Source: Chloroflexi bacterium HGW-Chloroflexi-4 | Lineage (GTDB): Bacteria; Chloroflexota; Anaerolineae; Anaerolineales; Anaerolineaceae | Reading direction: 5' to 3' | Length of the DNA: 64,000 nucleotides | Assembly (NCBI GenBank): GCA_002840715.1 | Contig: PHBW01000015.1 | Coordinates: 124,001-188,000 of the forward strand | Shown here: in pieces, positions 16,301 to 25,713 of the stretch | Position numbering within the stretch: position 1 is the first letter of the stretch | How the letters are laid out: each line of letters starts with the position of its first letter | Notes under the pieces: generated by a model | What the model saw: only the letters and a program-made list of their open reading frames with translations | What the model was told of the DNA's origin: nothing | Databases searched by the model: none | Made by a program: the position numbers and the translations under genes

Positions 16301-17533
16301 TTAATCCGCGGGTTGAGATTCTGCAGCAGGGGCAAGTTTCAATTGATTGGTACGTTGCATTGAGAGCAGATAGACCCCCAACATGGCAACCAGCAGCGCA
16401 AAAATGAAGACGGGGATGGTTTCAAGCGAGATGCGTCGGGCCAAGATACCCATAAGTGTGGGTAATATTGCACCGCCGATGCCGGCTGACATCATTTGAA
16501 AACCAATCGTGTTGGCCGCAAATTTCGGGCTGACTCGGCCGCTCGTGCCTGACATCAACGCCGGGAAGATCGGTGCGATGGCAAAACCGATCACCACCAC
16601 CCCAATCAAGCTGACGATGGAGACGGGGTTCCACCACAACAACACAGCACCAATAATGGCTAATAAAGTGCCGATCAGGATGGTTTTGTTGACACCCAAG
16701 CGCTTGGCATAAAGACCGGCCAAAATACGCCCGATGGTGAAGAGAGCATAAAAACTGCCTGCCCAAAAACCGGCTGTCTTGGTTGCAATGCCGCGAGACT
16801 CGGTTAAAAAGGTATAAGCCCATGCACCGAGACCCATTTCTGCACCGACGTAGAGCACAAAGAGCAGCATGCTCAACCAAACTTCAGGCTGCTGCAGAGT
16901 TTCTTTATATGAAGTTTTATATTCGGTGATGTTTTTTTCTTCTTTTGAATCATTTTGAGTGGTTTTTGCCCCCCACATCTTCATGGTGACGAAGAAGGTG
17001 ATAGCCAGCACGATCTGAAAAATGGCCACCAAGCGGTAACCAAAATGCCAGGAGTTTAAAGAAGCCAGACCAAAGGTCATGAGGATTGGGCCGAGGGTTA
17101 CTCCGATGCCATAGCTGGCATGCAGCCACTGCATCAATCCTTCAGTGAAGTTTGCAGCCACATAAGTGTTCAAGCCGGCATCAATGGCGCCAGCACCCAG
17201 ACCGCCAAACAACCCCAGGAGCGCCATCATCCACCATGCCGGGACGAAGGTATAGGTCAAAAGTGTCAAGCCGGTTAATCCGCAGGAGGCGGCAAGCAAA
17301 CCGCCAACGCCCATTTTGCGCAGCAGATAGCCTGAAGCAAAACTGGCGCTCAGATAGCCAACGGTACTGGCGACCATGAAAAATCCGAGGGCGTCGAGGG
17401 GAACTTGAAAACCGGCTCGCATGGAAGGCCAGCCCACGCCCAATAACCCGTCAGGCATACCCAGGGCGATGAAGGCGATATAAGCCAGTAATATCAAGCC
17501 GATTTTAACCGAAGGTTTTTTAGCAGTTGTCAT
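16301..17533 (-). CDS. MFS transporter
   Basis: A 410-residue protein with twelve membrane segments. Markers are ALGMPDGLLGVGWPSMR at the first helix, GYLLRKMGVGGLLA at the loop 2-3 position, and GAGAIDAGLNTYVA with WLHASYGIGVTLGP, a pattern seen in the FucP/Bsc6-like branch of sugar-type MFS proteins. The substrate is unknown. A GAAGGA site lies nine bases upstream of the ATG. It is transcribed together with the DUF1684-VOC gene. Confidence 0.9.
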   Translation of the reverse strand: MTTAKKPSVKIGLILLAYIAFIALGMPDGLLGVGWPSMRAGFQVPLDALGFFMVASTVGYLSASFASGYLLRKMGVGGLLAASCGLTGLTLLTYTFVPAWWMMALLGLFGGLGAGAIDAGLNTYVAANFTEGLMQWLHASYGIGVTLGPILMTFGLASLNSWHFGYRLVAIFQIVLAITFFVTMKMWGAKTTQNDSKEEKNITEYKTSYKETLQQPEVWLSMLLFVLYVGAEMGLGAWAYTFLTESRGIATKTAGFWAGSFYALFTIGRILAGLYAKRLGVNKTILIGTLLAIIGAVLLWWNPVSIVSLIGVVVIGFAIAPIFPALMSGTSGRVSPKFAANTIGFQMMSAGIGGAILPTLMGILARRISLETIPVFIFALLVAMLGVYLLSMQRTNQLKLAPAAESQPAD

Positions 17534-17644
17534 GAATTGTGTCCTTCACTTCAGTAGATTGAACCATTATAGCACAACCTGCAACCGGTTGCATAAACTT
17601 TTGTCGTTTTTTATAAAAAGAGGAAGGTTTGATTTAGATAACAA

Positions 17645-17674
17645 AAGACACTGATGGATTTCCATCAGCGTCTT
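17645..17674 (-). terminator. terminator of the MFP-ABC operon
   Basis: An imperfect 14-base stem containing CTGATGGA / TCCATCAG. On the minus strand TTTTGTT follows. It starts 23 bases after the stop codon at 17697. Confidence 0.6.
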
Positions 17675-17696
17675 AATAGAAGATTATTGATCTTGA

Positions 17697-18428
17697 TTAA
17701 TCGTGTCTGCCTTTAACCAGTTCCATTATTTCAGATTTGGTTGAATAAATCTGCACTAATTTGCCGTCACGCATTTGGAAAACTCTATCCACGTATTCAC
17801 ACATACGCAGATCATGGGTGACCATAATGCCTGCGCGGTTTTGTTCATGGATCAGTCCGGCGAAGGTCTCAACCACCTGATAGGCGCGCTCGGTATCCAG
17901 GCTGGCGGTGGGTTCATCGGCCAGCACCAGGCTGGGATTGTGGATCATAGCACGGGCAATGGCCACACGTTGCTGCTGCCCGCCAGACATTTGACCGGGA
18001 AGGTTGTGCAGCCTTTCTGCCAACCCAAGTCGGGCCAGTAGTTCGCGTGAACGTATTTTACCGGTTTTGTCGAGGCGGCCATTCAGACGCAGCATCAGTT
18101 CCACATTTTCGACGGCACTCAGATAAGGCACCAGGTTGTTCGCCTGAAAGGTGAAACCAATTTTATTGCGGCGCATGGCCACGCGATCTTTTTCATTCAT
18201 GGCAGCCAGGTCCTGGCCGTCGAGGATGACCTTGCCGGAGGTCGGTTTGAGCAACGCCGCCAGGATGGAAAGCATGGTGGTCTTGCCAGATCCACTGGGG
18301 CCGACCAGGGCGACGAATTCGCCAGGTTTGACCTGCAAAGAAACTTCATCCACTGCATTGATCACACCGGATTCACTCTGGTAGGTCTTGGTTACATTTT
18401 CGGTTTCAAGTGCGTATGTGTTCATCAT
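17697..18428 (-). CDS. ABC transporter ATP-binding protein (MacB/LolD type)
   Basis: A 243-residue ATPase with all motifs intact: GPSGSGKTT (Walker A), signature [14 protein letters not shown], Walker [13 protein letters not shown] and the switch His in VTHD. It belongs to the LolD/MacB class that drives FtsX-type permeases. The ATG at 18428 is chosen; the TTG at 18437 would be the longer form. It lies 11 bases after the permease gene in the operon peroxiredoxin-like - MFP - permease - ATPase. The likely job is export or extraction of a lipid, peptide or toxic compound. Confidence 0.93.
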   Translation of the reverse strand: MMNTYALETENVTKTYQSESGVINAVDEVSLQVKPGEFVALVGPSGSGKTTMLSILAALLKPTSGKVILDGQDLAAMNEKDRVAMRRNKIGFTFQANNLVPYLSAVENVELMLRLNGRLDKTGKIRSRELLARLGLAERLHNLPGQMSGGQQQRVAIARAMIHNPSLVLADEPTASLDTERAYQVVETFAGLIHEQNRAGIMVTHDLRMCEYVDRVFQMRDGKLVQIYSTKSEIMELVKGRHD

Positions 18429-18439
18429 GGATTCCAACT

Positions 18440-19609
18440 CTAGGAGAGCCCCAATGCTTTGAGGGGTTCGATCCTGACTGCGTAACGGGTGGAGACCAAT
18501 CCACTTAAGGGTCCGATCATTAATAAGGCGATGATTGCAACCGCCGTGGTGGTTCCGTTGAATACAATCGGCACGGTTGGAGGAAAGGAAAGCGAGAATA
18601 AGAAGGTCATAAATCCGCCAATGGCGACACCCACCATGGTAACCACCACAATTTGAAGGATTGAGGCCATGGCAATAATCGGGTTGGCCGTGCCGATGGC
18701 TTTCAGCACACCAATTTGGGCTACTTTTTGCAAGATTTGAATCTGGAAAAATCCGCCGATTACCAACACGCCGATAAAGAGGGTGAACCCGCCTTGCAAG
18801 TTGAGAGTGCTTTGCTGGGCTGAATAACCGGGGAGTGCCTGGATGGCTTCCTTCAGGGTCGCGGTTTCAACATTATTGACTTGCGCTGCGATGTTTGCGC
18901 TGACTTCTTCAATCGCCTCAGGGTCAATCAATTTGACGAGAATGACATTCGCCACAGGGTTTGAACTGTTGATCTCTGCTTCTGACTTGGGTTTGATGCG
19001 GTCCCAGGCATAAAAGGGAACAAAAACAGAGGGCTGAAGGGAGTACTGCTGCCCATCCGAGATGCCGACGATGCGCAATGTATAAAATTCATCCTTGGTA
19101 CCCTGGGTAACCCGGATCGTCAGATTCTCTCCGATTTGCAGATCACTGCGCAGAGCAGTGTTTTTATCAATGATCACTTCGTCAGAAAGATCAGTGCCAA
19201 GCTGCTGGCCTTGAACCACAGCGGGTTCACCTGTGTGCCCGGGTTGAACGCCCAGCAAGGCCACCTTGAGAGGTTCAACATCCCCTGGCAGGATCAGGGT
19301 TGCGTTGGCGGTGCCGAGCATGCCGACATCAGCCACGCCATCCACGCGGCGGATGGCCGCCAAGCGGTCTTTGCTCAACCGGCTGGCCGCGATCAGAAAA
19401 TCCGATTTGGATTGATAGGTGATCAATTCGGCATCCAATTTGGAGATGTATTCGCGGTTGCCGTTGCCCAGACCTTCACCCAAGGCTGCGATAAAGAGCA
19501 CCAATAAAGTGATTAGGGCAATGACCAGACTCACCAGCAAAAAACGGCTGCGATTGCGCCATATTTCTTTGAGCGCCAAGAAACCCGAAATTTGTATAAT
19601 TTGTTTCAT
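18440..19609 (-). CDS. ABC transporter permease (DevC/FtsX type)
   Basis: A 389-residue protein with the MacB/FtsX layout: one N-terminal helix (residues about 24-46), a large external domain of about 200 residues, then three helices in the last 120 residues. The first residues LALKEIWRNRSRFLLVSLVI are typical of DevC-type permeases. It acts with the ATPase downstream and the membrane fusion protein upstream. The start is supported by GGAGACAACTC seven bases before the ATG. Confidence 0.9.
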   Translation of the reverse strand: MKQIIQISGFLALKEIWRNRSRFLLVSLVIALITLLVLFIAALGEGLGNGNREYISKLDAELITYQSKSDFLIAASRLSKDRLAAIRRVDGVADVGMLGTANATLILPGDVEPLKVALLGVQPGHTGEPAVVQGQQLGTDLSDEVIIDKNTALRSDLQIGENLTIRVTQGTKDEFYTLRIVGISDGQQYSLQPSVFVPFYAWDRIKPKSEAEINSSNPVANVILVKLIDPEAIEEVSANIAAQVNNVETATLKEAIQALPGYSAQQSTLNLQGGFTLFIGVLVIGGFFQIQILQKVAQIGVLKAIGTANPIIAMASILQIVVVTMVGVAIGGFMTFLFSLSFPPTVPIVFNGTTTAVAIIALLMIGPLSGLVSTRYAVRIEPLKALGLS

Positions 19610-19628
19610 TGAGTTGTCTCCGCTCTTT

Positions 19629-20804
19629 CTACTTGAGGAACTCTACAGCACCAGTCATACCCCAACGCATCAGCGGATCAGTTTGAGTCAGCAGTATGGT
19701 GACAGTGTAAGTGATGTCTCCACGTTTTTCTTCAAACAATGAGTTAATGTATGTGACTTCACCTTCAAGTATTTTTTCCGGTAAAGCATCCAGAATCACA
19801 TTTGCTTTTTGACCGTTGGTGATCGAGGTGACCTCGGTTTCTGTGAGATTATCGGTTTTTACAATCCAATTTGAGTAATCTGCAATGATGACAGCGATTT
19901 CTCCGGCGGCTACTTCTTGACCGGGTTGAAGCGTCAGGTCAACAACAGTGCCTGCAACATTGGCGGTCAGCGTTAACGCATCCATTTGACTTTGAGCATT
20001 TGCCACCGCGGCATTGGCAGAATCAAGTCTTGCTTTTGCCATTTGCAGTTCGTTGGAGTCTGAACCATTTTGCAGTTTTTCCAACTGGCGTTGGGCATCT
20101 TCAAATTTTGCCTTAGCGACAGCCACTTCAGCATTTGAAATGGACAAATCTTGAGTGTTAGGCGGGTTGATATAGTTGTTCAAATTGAGTTTGGCTTGAA
20201 CGAGATTTAGTTTAGCATTTGAAAGTGTGCTCAAAGCAGCAGCCTTGAGTGGATCAGAATCAGGGGTTTCACTGAAATCGTTGTATTTTTCTTCTGCAGT
20301 TTTTACTTTATCTTCGGCAATCGTTACGGCAGCCCGGGCGGCATTTATCACATCAGGGTTGGTCTCACGGGCCTTGTCTTCTGAAATCTGGTTCCAACGG
20401 ATTTTGTCATAATCTTTTTGGGCAATTGCCAGGTTCAGTTCAGCAAGAGCAAGGGTTAAATCTTTTGAGCTTGCAAGCTGATCATATGCCTGTTGAGCGG
20501 CCAATGCTTCTGCCTGTGCGTTTTCAAGCCCAAGCTCGGCTGCCGAAGAATCTTTAAGTCGAACAAGCACATCACTGGGTTTGACGACATCACCGTTCTT
20601 CACCACAACTTCGGCTACCTGGCCCGAGACTGAAAAAGAGTGGGCCAAGGAGTTTATAGGCTGCAGGCTGCCTTCAGCAATCAGAGATTGGTTCTGAACA
20701 TTCTCGGTCAGGAGAGTGGTTTCTTGATCAGGTTTTGCTGCACAAGAAGTTAGAAATAAAGCTAAGCTTACCAAAAGAACAAAGAATATGGATAATTTTT
20801 TCAT
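19629..20804 (-). CDS. HlyD-type membrane fusion lipoprotein of the ABC exporter
   Basis: A 391-residue exported protein. The signal MKKLSIFFVLLVSLALFL ends in the lipobox LTSC. The split lipoyl/barrel-sandwich halves are FSVSGQVAEVVVKNGDVVKP and ANVAGTVVDLTLQPGQEVAA. Between them lies a long Ala/Gln/Lys-rich coiled-coil hairpin (about residues 95-275). In monoderms such adaptors form an external chimney on the permease. The ATG at 20804 is preferred to 20825 because GGAG precedes it and the signal peptide starts there. It is in the operon with permease and ATPase. Confidence 0.9.
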   Translation of the reverse strand: MKKLSIFFVLLVSLALFLTSCAAKPDQETTLLTENVQNQSLIAEGSLQPINSLAHSFSVSGQVAEVVVKNGDVVKPSDVLVRLKDSSAAELGLENAQAEALAAQQAYDQLASSKDLTLALAELNLAIAQKDYDKIRWNQISEDKARETNPDVINAARAAVTIAEDKVKTAEEKYNDFSETPDSDPLKAAALSTLSNAKLNLVQAKLNLNNYINPPNTQDLSISNAEVAVAKAKFEDAQRQLEKLQNGSDSNELQMAKARLDSANAAVANAQSQMDALTLTANVAGTVVDLTLQPGQEVAAGEIAVIIADYSNWIVKTDNLTETEVTSITNGQKANVILDALPEKILEGEVTYINSLFEEKRGDITYTVTILLTQTDPLMRWGMTGAVEFLK

Positions 20805-20828
20805 ACTAGATCTCCAAGCATACATAGG

Positions 20829-21434
20829 TTACTTGACGCCGCGGCCGATGGGTTCATCTAATGATTTATTCCAATCAGTTGAGAGCACTCCGTTCAAAAA
20901 CAATTCCAAAGATGGATGATCGGCAATATTATCGTAATAGTAGGGGAGAAGGATTTTGCCATTAGTGCCAATAATAAAAGTTCCAGACATGAGCATGGCA
21001 TCCTGACCTTCCGGTGGTGCCTCGACCTTATACCCCTTTTTCTGAGAAACTCTGACCGCAGATAACACTTTCAAATTTAGAAAAGTTTGCCGAAGTGTGC
21101 CGCGTTCCAAACCGTAAGCGGTATAAGCTTTTCGCTCAGGGTCAGCCAGGCAAAGCAAGCCAGGTGCGAATTCTTTGGCAAACAGGGCGGTGGTTTCAGG
21201 TGTGCCCTGAGTGATAACAACAACAGATAAACCGGCAGCTTTAATGCGGTCGTGCGCTGAAACCAATTCGTTCAGCATCTCTTTACACTGGGTACAGCCA
21301 AAATGCCGGGTAAAGGCTATAACTAGGGGTTGATTTACCCATAAAGATGAGAGCTGGACCTCCTGTTTTTGGGTGTCATGCAGTATCAAATCAGGGGCAT
21401 GGGAATTAAAATTGAGATGTTTTGTGTTCTTCAT
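20829..21434 (-). CDS. peroxiredoxin-like (AhpC/TSA_2) protein
   Basis: A 201-residue thioredoxin-fold protein. The motif IAFTRHFGCTQCKEML has the CxxC of the AhpC/TSA_2 (PRXL2/SelU-like) group rather than the PxxxTxxC of true peroxiredoxins. Later strands (MLMSGTFIIGTNGKILLPYY) complete the fold. It may reduce peroxides or act as a thiol oxidoreductase. It is the first gene of the operon with the HlyD-FtsX-ATPase exporter; its stop codon is 24 bases before the MFP start. Confidence 0.85.
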   Translation of the reverse strand: MKNTKHLNFNSHAPDLILHDTQKQEVQLSSLWVNQPLVIAFTRHFGCTQCKEMLNELVSAHDRIKAAGLSVVVITQGTPETTALFAKEFAPGLLCLADPERKAYTAYGLERGTLRQTFLNLKVLSAVRVSQKKGYKVEAPPEGQDAMLMSGTFIIGTNGKILLPYYYDNIADHPSLELFLNGVLSTDWNKSLDEPIGRGVK

Positions 21435-21610
21435 GTTTCTCCCGAATTAAATCTTAATTATCGTAATTAAATAGTAACAAATTACAATAATTATCGCAAA
21501 ATAATGTATAAGGTTAGTATTATGTATTGGGATTTTTTTACGAATTATTCACAAAATTTATTGCAATTATTTCTTACCAATTAATCAAATTGTGATTAAT
21601 AAAATAAAAA

Positions 21611-21646
21611 AAACAGGATGAGCCGAAGGCATGCTTCATCCTGTTT
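21611..21646 (-). terminator. terminator of the sigma/anti-sigma ABC operon
   Basis: An 11-base perfect stem (AAACAGGATGA and its complement) with a 14-base loop. On the minus strand it runs into T8. It starts seven bases after the ATPase stop codon. Confidence 0.9.
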
Positions 21647-21652
21647 CATTTT

Positions 21653-22552
21653 TTATAAGGTATCGATGGCGTGCCCGGCGTTTTTCATCAGCCAAACGTA
21701 ACCATCTTCAAGTCCGGGTTGGACGGGCTGAGCATCAATGTAATCTGAGGCACTTTCTCCAACCATGCGATACTGGGTGCCTTCTGCCAGATGAAGCATT
21801 GAGACGATGGTCAACCCATGATCCGGTTTTTCCATTGTGTTTGAGGTCAAGTTCCATACGTGGCCCGCGGCAGCCTGGGTGAGTTCGGTCGGGCTGCCAC
21901 GAAAGATCACTTGTCCACGTGAAATGACCGCCAAATCTCGGCAGGTCTGGCCTATGTCTTCAACGATATGCGTTGAAAGCAGAACGGTGCGGTCAGCCGC
22001 AAGATTTACCAAAAGATTGCGAAAACGGATGCGTTCTTCAGGGTCAAGACCGGCCGTTGGTTCATCAACGATCAATAGTTTGGGGTCGTTTACGAGCGCC
22101 TGGGCAATGCCCACGCGTCGTTTCATACCGCCTGAGAATCCTTTGATCTTTCGGTTGGCATTATCACTCAATCCGACCATGTTTAACACAGTATCAACGC
22201 GTTTGCGGCGTTCAGCAGGGTTTTCGAGTCCCTTTAAAATGGCCATGTAATCCACAAATTGAACAGCAGTTAATTCAGGATACATGCCAAGTTCCTGTGG
22301 CAGGTATCCGAGTATTTTTTTAACTTCCATTTTGCCGGCTTCGGTGTTGATATCAATACCGCCAACATTCACTGAGCCGCTGGAGGCATTAACGATCCCC
22401 GCCAGAATGCGCATCAGAGTGGTCTTGCCGGCGCCGTTCGGTCCGAGCAAGCCAAACATCCCTTGTCCGATAACCAAATCCAGACCATTTAGCGCTTGCA
22501 CTTTTTTTGCGCCGGTTCCATAATTTTTTGTTAGAGTGTTAATTTTTATCAT
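21653..22552 (-). CDS. ABC-2 exporter ATP-binding protein
   Basis: A 299-residue ATPase with GPNGAGKTT, signature FSGGMKRRVGIAQA, Walker B LLIVDEPTAGLD and STH switch. Residues about 225-299 form the extra C-terminal domain found in CcmA/BcrA-type ATPases. It works with the two membrane proteins upstream, and the whole operon is headed by an ECF sigma factor and an anti-sigma factor. AAAGGA precedes the ATG. Confidence 0.93.
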   Translation of the reverse strand: MIKINTLTKNYGTGAKKVQALNGLDLVIGQGMFGLLGPNGAGKTTLMRILAGIVNASSGSVNVGGIDINTEAGKMEVKKILGYLPQELGMYPELTAVQFVDYMAILKGLENPAERRKRVDTVLNMVGLSDNANRKIKGFSGGMKRRVGIAQALVNDPKLLIVDEPTAGLDPEERIRFRNLLVNLAADRTVLLSTHIVEDIGQTCRDLAVISRGQVIFRGSPTELTQAAAGHVWNLTSNTMEKPDHGLTIVSMLHLAEGTQYRMVGESASDYIDAQPVQPGLEDGYVWLMKNAGHAIDTL

Positions 22553-22566
22553 CAGATTTCCTTTAA

Positions 22567-23229
22567 TTAGATGTAGCGTTCCTGTTGTTCTAGCAGCGCC
22601 ATGGAGACGAGAAAAAGAGTGGATGAAATTGCGAAAAGTGTGACATGATTGGCAAATAGATCAGGATGATCAGGCATAAGTGGTCCCATGAAAACTAGGA
22701 AGTATTTGCCAAAGTTTTGGGCAAACCATCCGCGGGCGATCAATTCCACCAGCCAGACCATGCCCACCATTAATGCGCCGATGGTTGAGTTGGCAGCCAA
22801 CAGCGAACAGGAGCATCCCAGCATCATCAAGGACAAAGTGGGGATTATCCAGGCTAACTGCAGGCGCCATACACTCTGGTACATTGAAAAGTCACCGCCA
22901 ATGATCTTGATGACCGCCTGAAAAAACAAGGCGAATGCTGATTGGATAATAAAGATCAAGCCCAGACGTTCGATCAAAGTGCGAATCGCAGGTATGGGTG
23001 TGGCAAAACGCAATTCAAGGGCTGGATCTTCAAGAATTGAATAAGCGGCCAATATGCCTGCAAGTAAAGGCACAACCGCAGCCAGATACGATCGTGCGAT
23101 ATTCATTAGCTGAGGTGTGTCCATCTGGAACAGGCTGATTAATACAAAAAGAAGAAATATTGCCAGAGGCAACCACAATTGATCGAGTTTATAAGTTTTG
23201 AATGCGTACTTTATTGAAAACCGTTTCAT
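22567..23229 (-). CDS. ABC-2 type membrane subunit
   Basis: A 220-residue protein with six membrane segments and little else. It has no soluble domain. It is placed between a second ABC-2-like permease and the ATPase with gaps of 9 and 14 bases, so it is almost certainly a permease subunit of the same exporter. The family is not recognised from sequence alone. Confidence 0.75.
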   Translation of the reverse strand: MKRFSIKYAFKTYKLDQLWLPLAIFLLFVLISLFQMDTPQLMNIARSYLAAVVPLLAGILAAYSILEDPALELRFATPIPAIRTLIERLGLIFIIQSAFALFFQAVIKIIGGDFSMYQSVWRLQLAWIIPTLSLMMLGCSCSLLAANSTIGALMVGMVWLVELIARGWFAQNFGKYFLVFMGPLMPDHPDLFANHVTLFAISSTLFLVSMALLEQQERYI

Positions 23230-23238
23230 ATTAATATC

Positions 23239-24024
23239 CTAAGCGCGGCGATTTTGACTGTGCAGTATCAGAGTTGTGATCACCAGCACGGTGACAATGA
23301 TGGCAAACAAGATGGCTAGGTTCCAGATCGCCTGCGATGTTGAAATGATGGGTTGATCGAATTTTGAGAAAAATCCAGGGAACCCGTGAAAGAAGCCATA
23401 CAAGGGGTATTTTCCGGATGGAACCAGAAGAGTTCCGCTAATGGTGGGGAACACCTCCGGGCTTAAGTAATTTCCCCAAAACCAGTAACCCACAAACAGC
23501 ACCTGATAAACCCGAACCGGCATGAAAAGCGGACAAGCAATCGAAAATGCCACCACAAAAGCAAAGGCAGTGCCGCCCATGACAAGGATAACTACCGGCA
23601 TGATGGCGAGAAAGAGAGGTGAAACACCCCTTGCCACATAAAAAACCGCGTACCCCATAACAAAAATAAACATGGGGCTGATTACGGCAGCCCAAACACC
23701 AGTGTATTTGGCCAGCAAATAAGTAAATTGCCCGATAGGTGAACTGCGCTGCAGCTCACGTATACCCAGACGGTAATCTCGTTGTAAACGGTCTGCCGCT
23801 AAAATTCCACCCAACAGTACCATGAACATATTGGTATAAAACACGATCATGGCGGCATGCTGCCACATTTCAATGGTAGTTGCGGGCAACTCTTCTCCAA
23901 CTTCAGAGGGCGCAAAAACCGTGATTGAATAAAAAACGTATAGCACAGCGTATGCGATCCACATGCCTGGCCGCTTGACAGCCATTTTGAATTCATGGCG
24001 CAGTACGCCAAAAAAATGAGACAT
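23239..24024 (-). CDS. ABC-2 type permease
   Basis: A 261-residue protein with six membrane helices. The start MSHFFGVLRHEFKMAVKRPG is typical of ABC-2 membrane proteins (a cytoplasmic interface helix followed by the first span). RLQRDYRLGIRELQRSSPIG is the usual loop before the second helix pair. It is a subunit of the exporter encoded downstream. TGGAGGA is an ideal ribosome site five bases before the ATG. Confidence 0.85.
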   Translation of the reverse strand: MSHFFGVLRHEFKMAVKRPGMWIAYAVLYVFYSITVFAPSEVGEELPATTIEMWQHAAMIVFYTNMFMVLLGGILAADRLQRDYRLGIRELQRSSPIGQFTYLLAKYTGVWAAVISPMFIFVMGYAVFYVARGVSPLFLAIMPVVILVMGGTAFAFVVAFSIACPLFMPVRVYQVLFVGYWFWGNYLSPEVFPTISGTLLVPSGKYPLYGFFHGFPGFFSKFDQPIISTSQAIWNLAILFAIIVTVLVITTLILHSQNRRA

Positions 24025-24061
24025 AGTTCCTCCAAAGACCCGAAGGTCTCAAATGAGATAA

Positions 24062-24946
24062 TTATTGAATGGATGACGAAAGTCGCAGCATAGGTAGGTT
24101 TGCTGACCATAAGGCGGCCAATGCAACGAAGAAAGCCAGACCAACGAGGAGCAGTGGTTCATGCCAGAAGTTTTTGTATTCTGTAAGGAAGTTGCTCCAG
24201 ACCGGAGAGGGCATCAAGATGCCAATTGATTTGAAGGATATGTATTGAGCCAGCCATAGGCCATATGTGACGGCTATGGCGATGCCGGTACCCCACCAGA
24301 CTGAAAGCAACAGCGCCAATGAAGAAAGAAACGCCAGCGGACCGACCCAGCCGAGGATGATGGTTCCCAACATTTCAGGTTTGACTATAAAAAGCAGTCC
24401 CAAAGAAGCGATCAACCCCAACAACAGGTTGTAGCAAGACATAATGCTCATGCGAGCCAGCAGGATTTTCCACGGAGAAGTTGCAGTGGAACGGGTCAGT
24501 TCGTTGGCTGGATCGTGATCCGGTCCGTAAAGCATGGACAGGGTGGCCGCAGCCATCATGGGAGAAAGCAAATATACGACAACATCTTTTCTGGCAATCA
24601 CGGCGACAAGAACACCAATCAGCATGACCAGTGCTGAAACCGGCCACAACTCGGATTGTATGAGGTAAGTTTGCGCTTTGAGAAGCTGCCATGATTGGCG
24701 TATAGCAGCCGCCATAGGTTTGGAAGCACGAATACGTGTAAGTGCTTGTGCAGGGATATCTGAAGGGGTTGAGATTGTTTTGTTCGAAGTATCGATCTCC
24801 ATGGAGACAGCTTTCCACATCGTCAACTCAGTTTGACATTCATGACAGAGATTTATGTGTGCCTCCATCTCGCGTTTTTGTTGAGATGTGCATCCTCCGG
24901 CAGCGTAGAAGGGCAGCATTTCTTCGTATTCGGTATGTGTTTTCAT
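24062..24946 (-). CDS. zinc-finger anti-sigma factor with multi-span membrane domain
   Basis: A 294-residue protein. Residues 1-55 hold the anti-sigma zinc-finger pattern (MEAHINLCHECQTELTMW, the HxxxCxxC motif). Residues about 95-290 hold six membrane helices. Such proteins bind a cognate ECF sigma at the membrane and free it on a signal. The ATG at 24946 overlaps the sigma stop codon (ATGA) and has GGAGG seven bases before it, inside the sigma gene. The large membrane domain, instead of the usual single helix, suggests it senses the membrane or the exporter itself. Confidence 0.85.
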   Translation of the reverse strand: MKTHTEYEEMLPFYAAGGCTSQQKREMEAHINLCHECQTELTMWKAVSMEIDTSNKTISTPSDIPAQALTRIRASKPMAAAIRQSWQLLKAQTYLIQSELWPVSALVMLIGVLVAVIARKDVVVYLLSPMMAAATLSMLYGPDHDPANELTRSTATSPWKILLARMSIMSCYNLLLGLIASLGLLFIVKPEMLGTIILGWVGPLAFLSSLALLLSVWWGTGIAIAVTYGLWLAQYISFKSIGILMPSPVWSNFLTEYKNFWHEPLLLVGLAFFVALAALWSANLPMLRLSSSIQ

Positions 24947-25545
24947 CGCCATTCCTCCGCGTTTTGTCTGATCAAGATGCCTTTTAACTTCTGTCTGGCA
25001 TAAGACAGCCTGCTTTTTACTGTCCCCAGCGGAATTTGACATACCTTTGCAATTTCCTCCATGCTCAACCCCTGGTAAAAAACCAGTTCAAGAACTGCTC
25101 GATGGTCAGAGTCAAGCGATTCAAGCCCCTGTTTTACCCATTCACTTTGCATATTACGCTGAGTAAGGTTTTCAGGGGGCAATGTGTTTGAAGCAATCGT
25201 GTCTTCCATTGCATCCGAGATAGCAATGGAGGTATGCCGGATGGCATTCATGGCGGTGTGATGGACGATCCCCAAAAGCCAGGCGATGAAGCGTCCTTCA
25301 CCGCGATAGCGATAAGCAGTGCGCCATACTGTGACCAGCACATCTTGCACAACGTCTTCTGCTTTAGCATGATCGTTGGTGAGGCGCAAGGCGTATGCAA
25401 ATAGCCGCTTCCCGTATTCCGCATAAAGTTCGTGAAGTGCGGTTTCATCCCCGGCGGTCAGCCTTATTGCCAGAGTGTCATCGTTGCAGGGTTCAGCCAT
25501 TGCGATGGTCCATTTCCTTTTTTGTTGTATAGCGTTGGTTATCAT
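24943..25545 (-). CDS. ECF-type RNA polymerase sigma factor
   Basis: A 200-residue sigma factor with region 2 (ELYAEYGKRLFAYALRLTND then AEDVVQDVLVTVWR) and region 4 (LVFYQGLSMEEIAKVCQIPL then GTVKSRLSYARQKL). The order sigma, anti-sigma, two permeases, ATPase on one transcript means the factor controls an export response, probably including its own operon. The ATG at 25545 with GAGG six bases upstream is preferred over the TTG at 25557. Confidence 0.93.
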   Translation of the reverse strand: MITNAIQQKRKWTIAMAEPCNDDTLAIRLTAGDETALHELYAEYGKRLFAYALRLTNDHAKAEDVVQDVLVTVWRTAYRYRGEGRFIAWLLGIVHHTAMNAIRHTSIAISDAMEDTIASNTLPPENLTQRNMQSEWVKQGLESLDSDHRAVLELVFYQGLSMEEIAKVCQIPLGTVKSRLSYARQKLKGILIRQNAEEWR

Positions 25546-25713
25546 GGTCTGCCTCAACCTGTGTCATAAAGTATGTAGCAGACAATTGAAAAAGGTTCAA
25601 AAATAGCTATTTGGAACAGCGATTAATGAATAGTGAACAGTAACAAGTAATCAAAAAATCAGACTGATAATGGATAAAAAAAACAGTAAGAATACTTTGG
25701 GAAAGGTCTTCTC

